Shown here: piece by piece, positions 48,286-57,900 of the stretch
How the letters are laid out: each line of letters starts with the position of its first letter
Numbering within the stretch: position 1 is the stretch's first letter
From: Azonexus sp.
GTDB taxonomy: Bacteria; Pseudomonadota; Gammaproteobacteria; Burkholderiales; Rhodocyclaceae
Length of the DNA: 64,000 nt
NCBI GenBank assembly: GCA_030696345.1
Contig: JAUYSK010000016.1
Coordinates: forward strand, 1-64,000
Direction: 5' to 3'
Program-made: the position numbers and the translations under genes
Notes under the pieces: model-generated
What the model saw: the letters and a program-made list of their open reading frames with translations, nothing else
What the model was told of the DNA's origin: nothing
The model's database searches: none

Positions 48286-49106
48286 AACCTGAAATCTCCA
48301 TCGAATTTTTCCCGCCCCAAACACCGGAAGGTGTTGAAAAGCTGCGGGCGACCCGCGCCAAACTGGCCGAACTCAAGCCCACCTTCTTTTCAGTCACCTA
48401 CGGCGCCGGCGGCTCCACCCGCGAACGCACCTTTGCCGTCGTCAAGGAAATGGCGGCCGAAGGCTTCGATGCCGCGCCACACCTCTCCTGCATCGGTTCG
48501 ACGCGTGACAGCATTCGCGAAATCCTCGGTGAGTACAAGGCAGCCGGCATTCGCCGCACCGTTGCCCTGCGCGGTGACCTGCCCTCCGGCATGGCCGAGA
48601 CCGGCGAGTTTCGCTACGCCAACGAGCTGGTCGAATTCATCCGCGCCGAAACCGGCGACTGGTTCAGCATCGAAGTCGCCGCTTACCCGGAATGGCACCC
48701 GCAGGCCCGCAGCCCGAAGGATGATCTCGATGCCTTCGCCCGCAAGGTCAAGGCCGGCGCAAATTCGGCCATTACCCAGTATTTCTACAACGCCGACGCT
48801 TATTTCCATTTCGTCGATGAAGCCAAAGCACTTGGCGTCGATATCCCCATCGTGCCCGGCATCATGCCCATCGTCGGCTTCACCAAACTGGCCCGCTTCT
48901 CTGACGCATGCGGCGCTGACATCCCGCGCTGGATGCGCAAGAAGTTCGAGAGCTTCGGCGACGATGCCGAGTCGATCCGCGCCTTCGGCCTTGATGTCGT
49001 CACCGAGCTATGCGAACGCCTGCTCAAGGGCGGCGCTCCCGGCCTGCATTTTTATTCGATGAACCAGTCGACGCTGACCACGGAAATCTGCAAACGCCTC
49101 GGCTAA
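48282..49106 (+). CDS. metF: 5,10-methylenetetrahydrofolate reductase
   Basis: FAD-containing TIM-barrel enzyme of 274 residues that makes 5-methyl-THF for methionine synthesis. Motifs: ISIEFFPPQTPEG, the substrate region VALRGDLP, the FAD segment EWHPQA and QYFYNADAYFHFVDE. The ATG overlaps the tlyA stop. Last gene of the SAH-riboswitch operon; the terminator with the repeated 21-nt element follows. Confidence 0.96.
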   Translation: MKPEISIEFFPPQTPEGVEKLRATRAKLAELKPTFFSVTYGAGGSTRERTFAVVKEMAAEGFDAAPHLSCIGSTRDSIREILGEYKAAGIRRTVALRGDLPSGMAETGEFRYANELVEFIRAETGDWFSIEVAAYPEWHPQARSPKDDLDAFARKVKAGANSAITQYFYNADAYFHFVDEAKALGVDIPIVPGIMPIVGFTKLARFSDACGADIPRWMRKKFESFGDDAESIRAFGLDVVTELCERLLKGGAPGLHFYSMNQSTLTTEICKRLG

Positions 49107-49114
49107 AACGAGAG

Positions 49115-49135
49115 TGCTGCGGTCAACGTTAAAAA
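49115..49135. repeat. Second copy of the 21-nt pre-terminator element
   Basis: Identical to 5024-5044. Here it begins 9 bp after the metF stop and runs directly into the terminator stem. Confidence 0.8.
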
Positions 49136-49158
49136 ACCCGCTTTTTCGCGGGTTTTTT
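49131..49158. terminator. Bidirectional rho-independent terminator
   Basis: Stem AAAAAACCCGC / GCGGGTTTTTT with a 6-nt loop, between convergent metF and mscS; T runs on both strands. Confidence 0.9.
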
Positions 49159-49174
49159 ACTTTTCAGCCTAATT

Positions 49175-49999
49175 TCAGGCTGCTTGCGTCACGATCACGC
49201 TCTGCGCCGGCATCGGAGCCGGGAATCCAGCCTCGGCCAGAGCCTCGCGGATCATCCTGTTGGTATCGAAATAGACCTGCCAGTAATGGTCGTTGTGGCA
49301 GTAAGGGCGAACTGCCAGTACCGGGCCAACCAGCGTAAAGTCGAGAATCTCGACATCGACTTTCGGTTCGGCCAGCACATTCGGAATCGTCGCGATCTTT
49401 TCGCGGAGCAAGGCCATTGCCGCCAGATGATCAGCCGCACCCGATAACTGGCACTTCAGATCGACCCGGCGAAATGGATTGGCCGTGTAATTCTGGATCG
49501 TGTCACTGAAAATCTTGTTGTTGCCAACGACGGTATGCACGTTATCCGGCGTATTGATCGTCGTGGTGAATAACCCGAGTTCAGTCACGGTGCCCGTTAC
49601 GCCGGCGACCGTCACAAAGTCGCCGACCTTCATCGGCCGCAGGACCACCAGAAAAGCACCGGCGGCAAAATTCGAGAGCAATCCCGACCAGGCCATACCG
49701 ATGGCAACACCGGCTGCTGCAATCAAGGCAGCGAAAGTCGTGGTCTGAATACCGAAGTAACCAAGAATGCCAACCACCAGCAAGACATTCAAAGTTACGG
49801 TAATGACCGAACCCAGATAACGTAAGACGGTCGGATCAACCTTCTGGCGCTCCAATGAGGAACGAACCATATTGAGCGCAACACCAATCAGCCAGCGGCC
49901 AATCACCCAGAATGCAATTGCGGCCAGAATCTTGACGCCGACATCGGTGGCAGTCGTCACGATAAGGTCCTGATAGCGGGAAATATCCTGTTCAGTCAT
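49175..49999 (-). CDS. mscS: Small-conductance mechanosensitive channel, MscS family
   Basis: Channel protein of 274 residues that relieves hypo-osmotic stress. Three TM segments lie at about 20-42, 62-82 and 88-112; the pore-lining TM3 (FAALIAAAGVAIGMAWSGLLSNFAAGAF) is followed by the beta domain motif LRPMKVGDFVTVAGVTGTVTELGLFTTTI and a C-terminal alpha/beta domain. Length and domains match E. coli MscS. Confidence 0.94.
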   Translation of the reverse strand: MTEQDISRYQDLIVTTATDVGVKILAAIAFWVIGRWLIGVALNMVRSSLERQKVDPTVLRYLGSVITVTLNVLLVVGILGYFGIQTTTFAALIAAAGVAIGMAWSGLLSNFAAGAFLVVLRPMKVGDFVTVAGVTGTVTELGLFTTTINTPDNVHTVVGNNKIFSDTIQNYTANPFRRVDLKCQLSGAADHLAAMALLREKIATIPNVLAEPKVDVEILDFTLVGPVLAVRPYCHNDHYWQVYFDTNRMIREALAEAGFPAPMPAQSVIVTQAA

Positions 50000-50136
50000 C
50001 TAATTTCTCCAAAAACAAGGGGAATGTGCTGGTAACGATGCAATGCTTGGCAAGCGAGCTCATTTTATCCAGAATCACCAGGCAAAATTCAATGGCATTC
50101 AAGGGACAAACAATTCTTCACATTGGGCCAGGTTCG

Positions 50137-50165
50137 TTGACGCTCCCTGACCCCATCTATATAAT
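50137..50165 (+). promoter_or_regulatory. Consensus promoter for the tRNA-Lys genes
   Basis: -35 TTGACG (50137-50142), 17-bp spacer, -10 TATAAT (50160-50165), placing the start near the first tRNA. Confidence 0.8.
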
Positions 50166-50180
50166 TCGCGCTCCCAAGGC

Positions 50181-50256
50181 GGGTCGGTAGCTCAGTCGGT
50201 AGAGCAGCGGACTTTTAATCCGTTGGTCCCGAGTTCGAATCTCGGCCGACCCACCA
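50181..50256 (+). tRNA. tRNA-Lys (anticodon TTT)
   Basis: 76 nt including encoded CCA. Acceptor stem GGGTCGG / CCGACCC, anticodon loop CTTTTAA, T arm GAGTTCGAATCTC. All arms pair well. Confidence 0.97.
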
Positions 50257-50276
50257 GTCAGAACATGATGAAATCT

Positions 50277-50352
50277 GGGGCGCTAGCTCAGTTGGTAGAG
50301 CAGCGGACTCTTAATCCGTAGGTCGACAGTTCGAATCTGTCGCGCCCCACCA
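50277..50352 (+). tRNA. tRNA-Lys (anticodon CTT), likely integration site of the island
   Basis: 76 nt including encoded CCA. Acceptor stem GGGGCGC / GCGCCCC, anticodon loop CTCTTAA. An integrase gene begins 131 bp past its 3' end in the same orientation, the usual arrangement when the tRNA 3' end serves as attB. Confidence 0.97.
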
Positions 50353-50368
50353 GAATAATCAAGCACTT

Positions 50369-50393
50369 AGCCCAGTTCATGACTGGGCTTTTT
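50369..50393 (+). terminator. Rho-independent terminator of the tRNA-Lys transcript
   Basis: 8-bp stem AGCCCAGT / ACTGGGCT with a 5-nt loop, followed by TTTT, 17 bp after the second tRNA. Confidence 0.88.
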
Positions 50394-50483
50394 GCTTTCT
50401 GACGAGTTATTGCTGCATTTTTGCTGCAGTCCGCGCCAAATTCGGCAGCAGCGTTGCTACACCTCCTTTAACGGAGATATAGC

Positions 50484-51494
50484 ATGTCATCAATATCCCA
50501 CCGAGGGAACTACCAGTTTCAAGCAACAGTCCGCCGCAAGGGCTACCCCACCCAAAGCAAAACCTTTGAATCCAGGAGGGATGCAGATAAGTGGGCGCGA
50601 GACGTTGAGACCCAAATTGACCAAGGCGTTTTCAAGGACCGGCGCGAAGCTGAAAACACCACATTGAACGACGCCCTTGAGCGTTACCGCCTGACGGTTA
50701 CCTCGGCCAAACGGGGGCTTGTGGCAGAGACAAACCGCATTCGGCAGTTGAAGGCACTCCCGATGGCTCAACGTAGTCTCGATAGCCTCCAAGCCAAGGA
50801 TTTCGCTGCTTACCGCGATGCTCGGCTACAAGTTGTTTCGAAAAATACGGTCCGCCTCGAACTGTCCCTGCTTTCTCATGTTTTCACTATAGCGATAAAC
50901 GAATGGTGTCTCCCCCTCGAACACCCGCTCAAAAAGGTGAAAAAGCCCTCGGCTCCGGACGGCCGGGATCGCCGTTTGGTCGGCGACGAGGAGGCTCGCT
51001 TGATGGCTGCATTGCATCGCCCTGAGGCCAGAAGCGCGGCGCTCTGGTTACAATCCTGCATCACAATTGCGATTGAAACCGGAATGCGTGCGGGTGAACT
51101 TCTCACCCTCCAATGGACACAGGTCAACTTCAATCAGAACGTGATTCGACTCGACAAGTCGAAAAATGGGTCGGCACGTAGTGTGCCACTTAGTGAAAAG
51201 GCTCAGACCTGCCTTCAGCATCTTCCGCGACATATAGGCGGCCAGGTGATTCCAAATTTTCATGACACCTCGGGATTGGACCGAGCGTTTAAGCGACTGT
51301 GTAAAGCCGCTAACATCCATGGCTTACGCTATCACGACTTACGACATGAAGCGGCGTCTCGGCTCGCGCCACACATGCCTGTCCAAACGCTGGCGAAAAT
51401 CATGGGATGGAAAACCCTTCAGATGGCAATGAGGTACTACAACCCGACTGAGCAGGAGTTAGTAGATGTTGTCAGACGAGCGACGCGTGGATAA
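50484..51494 (+). CDS. int: Phage/island-type tyrosine integrase
   Basis: Site-specific recombinase of 336 residues. An N-terminal arm/SAM-like domain (QATVRRKGYPTQSKTFESRR; core-binding region 65-150) precedes the catalytic domain: Arg in ETGMRAGELLTLQW, the beta-hairpin Lys in SKNGSARSVPL, HxxR as HDLRHEAAS, Trp in place of the second His (KIMGWKTL) and the nucleophile Tyr in MRYYN. Its position beside tRNA-Lys indicates it catalysed integration of this island. The catalytic set appears intact. Confidence 0.94.
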   Translation: MSSISHRGNYQFQATVRRKGYPTQSKTFESRRDADKWARDVETQIDQGVFKDRREAENTTLNDALERYRLTVTSAKRGLVAETNRIRQLKALPMAQRSLDSLQAKDFAAYRDARLQVVSKNTVRLELSLLSHVFTIAINEWCLPLEHPLKKVKKPSAPDGRDRRLVGDEEARLMAALHRPEARSAALWLQSCITIAIETGMRAGELLTLQWTQVNFNQNVIRLDKSKNGSARSVPLSEKAQTCLQHLPRHIGGQVIPNFHDTSGLDRAFKRLCKAANIHGLRYHDLRHEAASRLAPHMPVQTLAKIMGWKTLQMAMRYYNPTEQELVDVVRRATRG

Positions 51495-51883
51495 GGGCAT
51501 CGTCGCAGAGCTTTAGCATTAAAGCCCGACGACAAATCAAATCCTTGAGTGGCTTATTTCTGCCTAGAAAGCTGTCGCACAGGGATTTGAGTTGGGTGCC
51601 TCGTACTCGGTGTATTTCCTCGTTCGGATTGCTGGCTGCTCAGTCGGCAATGGGGTCGGATAGTTGCCGCTGATCTGCAAATTAAGCCGAGCGGCAGCTT
51701 TTTAGTCTGGCGAACGCGTACTCCGTGCCCTCATCAGCCAGATGATTCTTGTCATAGGTTAATGCCAGTTTTCTAATCATCAAGCTAATGGCCGGGTGTA
51801 TCTGATATAGGGGCACCTCGGCCAAAGCAGTATTTTCGACAAATTGACGAGCCAACCTTGATAGTCTTGCTATGCCTAGCTGC
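51495..51883. other. Gap between integrase and defence operon
   Basis: No convincing gene. A hairpin at 51501-51531 (CGTCG ... GCTTTA GCAT TAAAGC ... CGACG) follows the integrase and may end its transcript, although there is no T tract. The rest contains only a doubtful minus-strand ORF. Confidence 0.5.
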
Positions 51884-51888
51884 ACCAT
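51682..51888 (-). CDS. Doubtful 68-residue ORF divergent from the WYL regulator
   Basis: Begins MVQLGIARLSRLARQFVENT. Its ATG lies in the left arm of the 39-bp inverted repeat, mirroring the CATATGGTG of the right arm. No recognisable family and only a weak GGAAAA as a possible ribosome-binding site. It may be a small gene sharing the operator, or a chance frame created by the palindrome. Confidence 0.25.
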   Translation of the reverse strand: MVQLGIARLSRLARQFVENTALAEVPLYQIHPAISLMIRKLALTYDKNHLADEGTEYAFARLKSCRSA

Positions 51889-51922
51889 ATGATTTTCCGT
51901 ATAATATGGAAAAACATATGGT
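51884..51922. promoter_or_regulatory. 39-bp inverted repeat over the -10 box: operator of the Wadjet locus regulator
   Basis: Left arm ACCATATGATTTTCC and right arm GGAAAAACATATGGT are inverted copies matching at 14 of 15 positions, with a 9-nt spacer containing TATAAT (51900-51905). The WYL regulator gene starts 11 bp downstream. Such a layout means bound repressor would cover the -10 element, giving autoregulation of the whole operon. Confidence 0.8.
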
Positions 51923-51932
51923 GGTGAGAGTA

Positions 51933-52796
51933 ATGAAATCGGATAACGACAGTCCGCAGCAACGTATTTCTATCCTTACCGCACTTCTTCTTTGGGAGGG
52001 GCGGCTAAATAACAGTCGCCTGCGAGATTTGTTTCACATCAGTTCTGTTCGGGCAAGTGAATGGATACGGGAATTTCGGGAAAAACATCCCGACTTGTTG
52101 GAGCTCGACAGTAAGACAAAGAGCTATCTTGCCACCACAAAAGTCTATCAAGTTGAGCGACGCGCCCACCCCCCCGTCATCGATTCTGCTTCAACCCTAT
52201 CGCTGTACTTGACGTTGGTTGGGCTTCCCCACAGCACGCAAGCCACCCAGGCATCGTCGATATGTGCAGCGTTTCCGGACATTTCCCCGCCGAATCCACG
52301 CATCTTTGCAGTTCTGTCCGACAGTATCCGCACCCGCCGAATGGTCACGATCACCTATCGGTCGATGCGCGACCCTCAACCACACAAACGGTCCCTGTCT
52401 CCGCACAGTATTGTCCGCGCCGGGCGGCGCTGGCACGTTCGGGCGTATTGCGAAGAGAGTCAGGGCTTTAGGGATTTCGCACTTGGGCGAATTGTTGATG
52501 CGAAGCCTTTTGCTCAGCTTGCCAAGCATTGCGACAGCGACGACGTTGCGTGGTCGACCATGGTGAAGGTACGGCTGATTCCCCATCCATTGTTGACCAT
52601 CGAGCAGCAGGATTTGATTCGGTGCGAATACTTCAACAACACTTCAGCGCGCGTGGACACATGTCGGGGTGCGCTGGTTGCCTACTTCATTCAGGACGTC
52701 CGTGCTGCGCTTTCTCCGGAAGAGCAGCGGCCACCTGACTATCAGTTGGCGGTAGCGAACCTCGACGAGATCCGTCCGTGGGTGTTCCCAGCATGA
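51933..52796 (+). CDS. WYL-domain transcriptional regulator (BrxR/CapW-like)
   Basis: Protein of 287 residues. An N-terminal winged helix (QRISILTALLLWEGRLNNSRLRDLFHISSVRASEWIREFREKHPD) is followed by a WYL ligand-binding domain (RRMVTITYRSM; LSPHSIVRAGRRWHVRAYCEE; FRDFALGRI) and a C-terminal WCX-like extension. The architecture matches defence-island repressors such as BrxR and CapW. The ATG at 51933 is preferred (GAGAG just upstream); the upstream ATGs at 51906 and 51918 fall inside the operator. Its stop overlaps jetA by 4 bp, so regulator and defence genes share one transcript. Confidence 0.88.
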   Translation: MKSDNDSPQQRISILTALLLWEGRLNNSRLRDLFHISSVRASEWIREFREKHPDLLELDSKTKSYLATTKVYQVERRAHPPVIDSASTLSLYLTLVGLPHSTQATQASSICAAFPDISPPNPRIFAVLSDSIRTRRMVTITYRSMRDPQPHKRSLSPHSIVRAGRRWHVRAYCEESQGFRDFALGRIVDAKPFAQLAKHCDSDDVAWSTMVKVRLIPHPLLTIEQQDLIRCEYFNNTSARVDTCRGALVAYFIQDVRAALSPEEQRPPDYQLAVANLDEIRPWVFPA

Positions 52797-54250
52797 AGCC
52801 CGCCGCCATCGCGCTGTTTGAGCGGATTCCTGATCGGCTATTCAGCCCGTTGGGATCGGAAAACAGGCGTGGCTACTGGAGCCTACTGTGCGCGCTTCAT
52901 CGCTACCGGTTCGGCCCAGATGCGCCGATGCCACCCAGCCACGGATTCCTGCTGCGCGACATCAACAAGGATATCGAGGACCACATCAAGTACGACAGCG
53001 CTTGGGAATCCGAGGATGGCGAGACCCCGGACACACCACTGAATATCCGCGCGATCGGTATCTTCAATCGACTACAGGACGCCGGGTGGTTCAAGACGGA
53101 ACGGTGGGGGATGGAACGAACGGTGGTAATGCGCCCGGCCGTCAGCCAGTTCCTTACCATGCTAATTGGCTTCGCAGAAACTGGCCCTGTCTTCGTTTCA
53201 GGGAAAATACGCTCGATTGACGCGAACCTCACTGTAGTTGCCAAAGGCGAGGGCGGCGGCGACGTATTGAGGGAGGCCGCAGATCAGGCGCGCCACCTGC
53301 TTGAGCACATCCGAAATACGGGAACCAATGTACGCGACCTGATGGGATCACTGGATCCCGACAGTTCGACGGCCCAGTACGTCCGCACATTCTTCCGCGA
53401 CTACATCGAGCAGGTCTTTATTGGCGACTATCGGGAATTGCGCACACGCGAACATCCGTTGTCGCGTCGCCCGCAAATTCTGCGCACCGTTGAGCACATT
53501 TCCACCAACGAAGCGGAGCGCGCCCGGCTGATCGATTGGTACGAGCAACGTCCGGCGGGTGGCAATCGGCAGAAGGCGGAAGCGCTTTTCGAGCGCGATC
53601 TGCAACGACTCAGGGAGCTTCACCGCATTGACGAATACCTTGACCGACTGGATGACGAGATTCGGCGTGCGAACAAACGGGCGCTCGCCTTCCTAGACTA
53701 CCGCCTGCGTTCCTTACGCCCACTTGATGACCTGATCCACCTGAGTATTCAACGGCTGGTGACGAGCAATGCCGCGGAGCCGCCCCCGATTTTCGGTGCT
53801 GACGTGCTGATGAGTGGCGATCGCCTTGCAGAACCCCGGCGGGTCGTCGAGCGGCCAGCGCCGTCGGCGCTCCGTCAGCAAACCATCTCTGATTATGAGA
53901 AGGCACGTGCGCGGTTGATGCTGCGGGCGCGCGAAGCTCGTTCCATGACGGCGCCAAAACTCGCCGCCTATGTGAGTCAGGCACTGGCAGACAAGGACAC
54001 GGTGAATGGTAATGCGCTGCCACTCACAACCAATGGACAGCTTCGCGCCTTCCAGGTGCTGCAATCAGTCGCGATGGCGATGGATTCTGGCAGCGTTCGA
54101 CTTGCCTCGGATGCCCGCCGCCTAGCACACGGCTTTGATGTGCGTAATGAAGGTAACGAAGAGCGTGATCACCCTTACCTCTCTGGACGGCCGTTCGCGA
54201 TTGTTCGTCGTCGGCGGCAGCCAGATAACCTGAAGAGCGACAAAGAATGA
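52793..54250 (+). CDS. jetA: Wadjet defence protein JetA (kleisin/MukF-like subunit)
   Basis: Protein of 485 residues. The N-terminal LFERIPDRLFSPLGSENRRGYW motif resembles the Wadjet JetA family previously called DUF5716. Winged-helix-like ends and a long helical middle (about 210-320) fit the kleisin role of bridging the JetC heads. It differs from the DUF3375 JetA of type I systems, so this is probably type II or III; I cannot assign it firmly. ATGA coupling to the regulator upstream and jetB downstream. Confidence 0.85.
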   Translation: MKPAAIALFERIPDRLFSPLGSENRRGYWSLLCALHRYRFGPDAPMPPSHGFLLRDINKDIEDHIKYDSAWESEDGETPDTPLNIRAIGIFNRLQDAGWFKTERWGMERTVVMRPAVSQFLTMLIGFAETGPVFVSGKIRSIDANLTVVAKGEGGGDVLREAADQARHLLEHIRNTGTNVRDLMGSLDPDSSTAQYVRTFFRDYIEQVFIGDYRELRTREHPLSRRPQILRTVEHISTNEAERARLIDWYEQRPAGGNRQKAEALFERDLQRLRELHRIDEYLDRLDDEIRRANKRALAFLDYRLRSLRPLDDLIHLSIQRLVTSNAAEPPPIFGADVLMSGDRLAEPRRVVERPAPSALRQQTISDYEKARARLMLRAREARSMTAPKLAAYVSQALADKDTVNGNALPLTTNGQLRAFQVLQSVAMAMDSGSVRLASDARRLAHGFDVRNEGNEERDHPYLSGRPFAIVRRRRQPDNLKSDKE

Positions 54251-54918
54251 GCGACTACTGGGATACGCTGGCAGCCCGCAGCAATGGGTTTTATGCCTCA
54301 GAAGATTTCGAGTCCGTGGCCTACCGGCTAATCGCTGAACAGGTGCTCTACCACTCAGATCAGCGCAGCCGCATGGCCTACACGCTGGCGGAGCAGTACG
54401 AGCGCGAGATTGAAAAGGCGCTTGCGCCGTTCGGCATCCACCTTCAGGTTAACCGCGCCCTGCGCTACGTCGTGGCCATTCCCCTTCACGCAAAGACGAC
54501 CTTGGCGACGGTATCGCAAACCTTGTTTGCCCTTGTCCTGCGCGGCATCTATGAGGAATCGGCTCGGGTCGGTTACCTGAGTGAAGAGGGCGAAGTCCTG
54601 TGCGATCTGATCGAGCTGACTGAGAAGTACCGCCTGATGTGCGGACGTGAGCTCCCGGCCAAAGGCGAGTTTGACGTGCTGATGCGGACTGCGAAGCGCT
54701 GGGGCATTGCCCGGCGTCTCGATGACGTCGAATCTGGTACCAGCGTGTTGGGCGCGGACAGCCAGTTTGGTGGTATCGCAATCCGTCCAGCCATCGTCGA
54801 TATCCTTGGAGAAGCGGCGTTGCAGCGGCTGGTGTCGTGGCAATCGGCGATCAACGGTGCTGCCGCCGCTGATTCAACCCAAGAAGAAGTAGAGGAGTCC
54901 GGCAATGAAACGGCTTGA
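54247..54918 (+). CDS. jetB: Wadjet defence protein JetB (MukE-like, DUF4194)
   Basis: Protein of 223 residues of the DUF4194 type: FYASEDFESVAYRLIAEQVLYHSDQRSR, then winged-helix-like ALRYVVAIPLHAKTTLATVSQTLFALVLRGIYEE, and GEFDVLMRTAKRWGIARRLD. JetB binds JetA as MukE binds MukF. The acidic tail (TQEEVEESGNETA) overlaps the first 14 bases of jetC. Confidence 0.87.
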   Translation: MSDYWDTLAARSNGFYASEDFESVAYRLIAEQVLYHSDQRSRMAYTLAEQYEREIEKALAPFGIHLQVNRALRYVVAIPLHAKTTLATVSQTLFALVLRGIYEESARVGYLSEEGEVLCDLIELTEKYRLMCGRELPAKGEFDVLMRTAKRWGIARRLDDVESGTSVLGADSQFGGIAIRPAIVDILGEAALQRLVSWQSAINGAAAADSTQEEVEESGNETA

Positions 54919-57900
54919 AAGCGTCAAACTCGTCCAGTTCTTCCTGTTCGAGCAGGAAGAGTTGGTGATTCGCGACATCACGGGCGTCTTTGGGCGGAAT
55001 GGCAGCGGCAAGAGCGCCTTTCTCGACGCCGTACAGATCGCCATGATGGGCGGTAACTCAAACCTAATGGCCTTCAACGCCCAAGCCGACGAAAAGACAA
55101 CCCGGTCACTCCGCGCGTACTGTCTCGGGCAGTACGGCTCAAGCAACGACCAGCGCATCCGTGACAACGCTACGACCTATATCACCCTCATCTGGCGCGA
55201 CACAAAAACCAATGAACCGACCTCAATGGGGGTCTGCCTGTCGGCCTCGTTTGACAGCGAAACGCACACGATATTGGGGCGCTATCTGGCACGCGGGGTT
55301 GAATTGGCGATGAGCGATCACCTCGAAACGATCGATGGGCGCGAGCATCCGCGAGAATGGCGTACCTTCCGGCACCATCTTCAGGAGCGCTCCCGCATCA
55401 CCGGCGAAGATCCACTTTTCGAAGACAGCCGGCGCTACATCATGGCGACAATGATTGCCCTGCGCGGCGGTGGTGGGGTGCCGGCCTACGAGGCCTTTAC
55501 CCGCGCCTTCAAGTTCGCCCTGCGGATGCGATTCGACAAGTCAGTCGACAACATCGTTCGTCACGATGTTTTGGAGAGTCGCCCAACCAACATTCGCAAG
55601 TTCCGTGAGCTGACCGATCAGTTCAGCAAGCTGAACAACATGGTGGCCTACGTGAAGAAGAAGATCGACGACGGCAGCAAAGTGGCGGACGGCTTTGCAG
55701 CAGCAATGCGGGAAACCCGCCGCGCGGTGACATGGGAGGGGCTGTCGCTAGCGGGCAAGCGGGCTGGTGCATCAGAAGCCTACGACAAGACGACGGCAAA
55801 GTGCGAAGAGGCCGAAACGATGCTGGCAGAGCGTCAGCAGGCAGTCGATGCTGCGGAGTTACGCGTGAAGGAACGGGAACACGAACACGACCACCACAGG
55901 GACTTGATGGAGGCACATTCGGCGCACAAGGGTCACGCACAGGCGCAGAGCGACCTAGCCAGCGCCGAAGCTCGGAACAATGCGAAGCGAAAAGATTTGT
56001 CAGGCCATCTTGGCGACATCCAGCGCTTGCTTGTAGCCAACGCAGGCAATCCTGATTTATCCCTCTTCCAGCAGGAAATGAACGATTCGGCCGAAGCCAT
56101 AGGGGCGCTGGCAAAAGATCTCGACAACCTCACGGAATCGATTGCCGAACGCGCGATTCGTCCCGTGGTGAAGTTATCGTCGCGCGTTGTCAGTAGCTTG
56201 TTCCAGTCGATTCGTAACATCGAGAGCCAGATCGTCGAATTGGATCAGGAGATAGAAACGGCGAAAGGTTCTCTTGAGCGTGTCCGTTCCGGACGTGCAC
56301 CTTTGAGCGGGCCTGCTCAGACGCTGCTCACCGAACTCCGTGACAACGGCCTTTCGCCATCGCCGATATGTGATGTAGTCCGGATCACCGACCCTGACTG
56401 GCAGCCTGTGATTGAGGCCTTCCTTGGCAAGAATGTGGAGGCGCTGTTGGTCGATGGTCCAGACGAGAAAAAGGCGTTCGCCATCTATCGTGGGATGGAA
56501 GGTCGCCGCACAGTCTATGGGGTGAAAATCGCCATGGCCAGCCGCCAGAAGACGGGAGAGGCAGCACGCCCAGGCTCAGTTGCGGAGTTGATCGAAGGCA
56601 GCAACCCCGCTGCAGTCGCGTACCTGCGTCGGCAGTTTGGCGACATCCTCCGTGCGTCGACCAATGACGACGCGCTATCTGCTGCCCGGACGCTGACCAA
56701 GGACGGAATGCTAGTAGGTCCAGGTTCTTTCGAGCGCCTTGAGTGCGTGCTAGCAAGCATGCTTAAGATTGGGGCTGCTGGCGCGGGTCAGGTTGCCGGA
56801 CTGTCAAATTCTTTGGCACGCCTGAGTGAGCGAAAGAACAAACTGACCACTGAAGCAGAGAAGCTCACAGCTGCTGCTAACGCACTTTCTGCCCTCGCTT
56901 ACGATTCAGGCTTCCGGCTGATCATCGGCTCCGTTGCTGCTGCCCATGAAGCACGTACTGATCTGGAAAAGGCGACTGCCCGTGTTTCAGCCAACACTGA
57001 CGCGGAATACCGCACACTTTGTGACAAGGTTGCCGTTCTCGTTGCAGAATTACCCAAGGAGCGCGCTAGCAAGGAGAAAGCAGTTGTAGAGGCAACCAAG
57101 GCGGAATCGGCCTTGGCTGCCGCCTGTGAAGCGAAGGTTCGGGCCGAGAAAGCGCTAACCGAAATCGGCGCTAAGGCCGATGCCATCCGGGAACACTCCG
57201 ACTACGACAAACTCTTTGCGTCAGTGCAATGGGACGGTTTGCTGTCTCGCTTCGACGAGAACTATGAAGGGATGGCTGCGCATTGCGTCGACAGGTCTGT
57301 CTCCTGCGAGCGTGAAGCCCAAAAGCTCTCCCGCATTGCCACTGGCAGTTTCTCCACCTACCTTGCCGAATATCGGGAATCACCGGGACAGGATGTTTTC
57401 GACGACTGGCGCAAGAGTGCGGAATGGATTGCCATTCAAGTCGAGCGCTTGCATGGTACCGAACTGTTGCAACACGAGAAGCAGGCGGCCGAGGCCTATC
57501 GAGCATCTCAGGAAACGTTCCGCACGGACGTGGCAATTGCCCTCAGCAACAACCTTGATGTCCTCGACGAAACGATCGAGCGACTGAATGGCGCGCTGAA
57601 AGATTGCCCGGTCTTCTCAAACGGAGAACGGTACCAGTTCGTTCGTAGCGTTCGCCCTGACTTGAAGCCATTACTGCTGTTCGTAAAGGACGTCGCCTCC
57701 TTCGGTGCTTCAGGAGATCTGTTTGGTGCCCCTGGTGAAATTCCGCCCGAATTTGAGGCTTTGCTACGCGAGAAGGTTGCCACTGGTAGAGCTGGTGCAA
57801 GCAGCCCACTCGATGATTATCGTGAATTCTTCGAATTCGACATCGAGATAAAGCGCGAAGACCCGATCACCAAGGAACTGAAGCCAGTTGGCTTGTTAAG

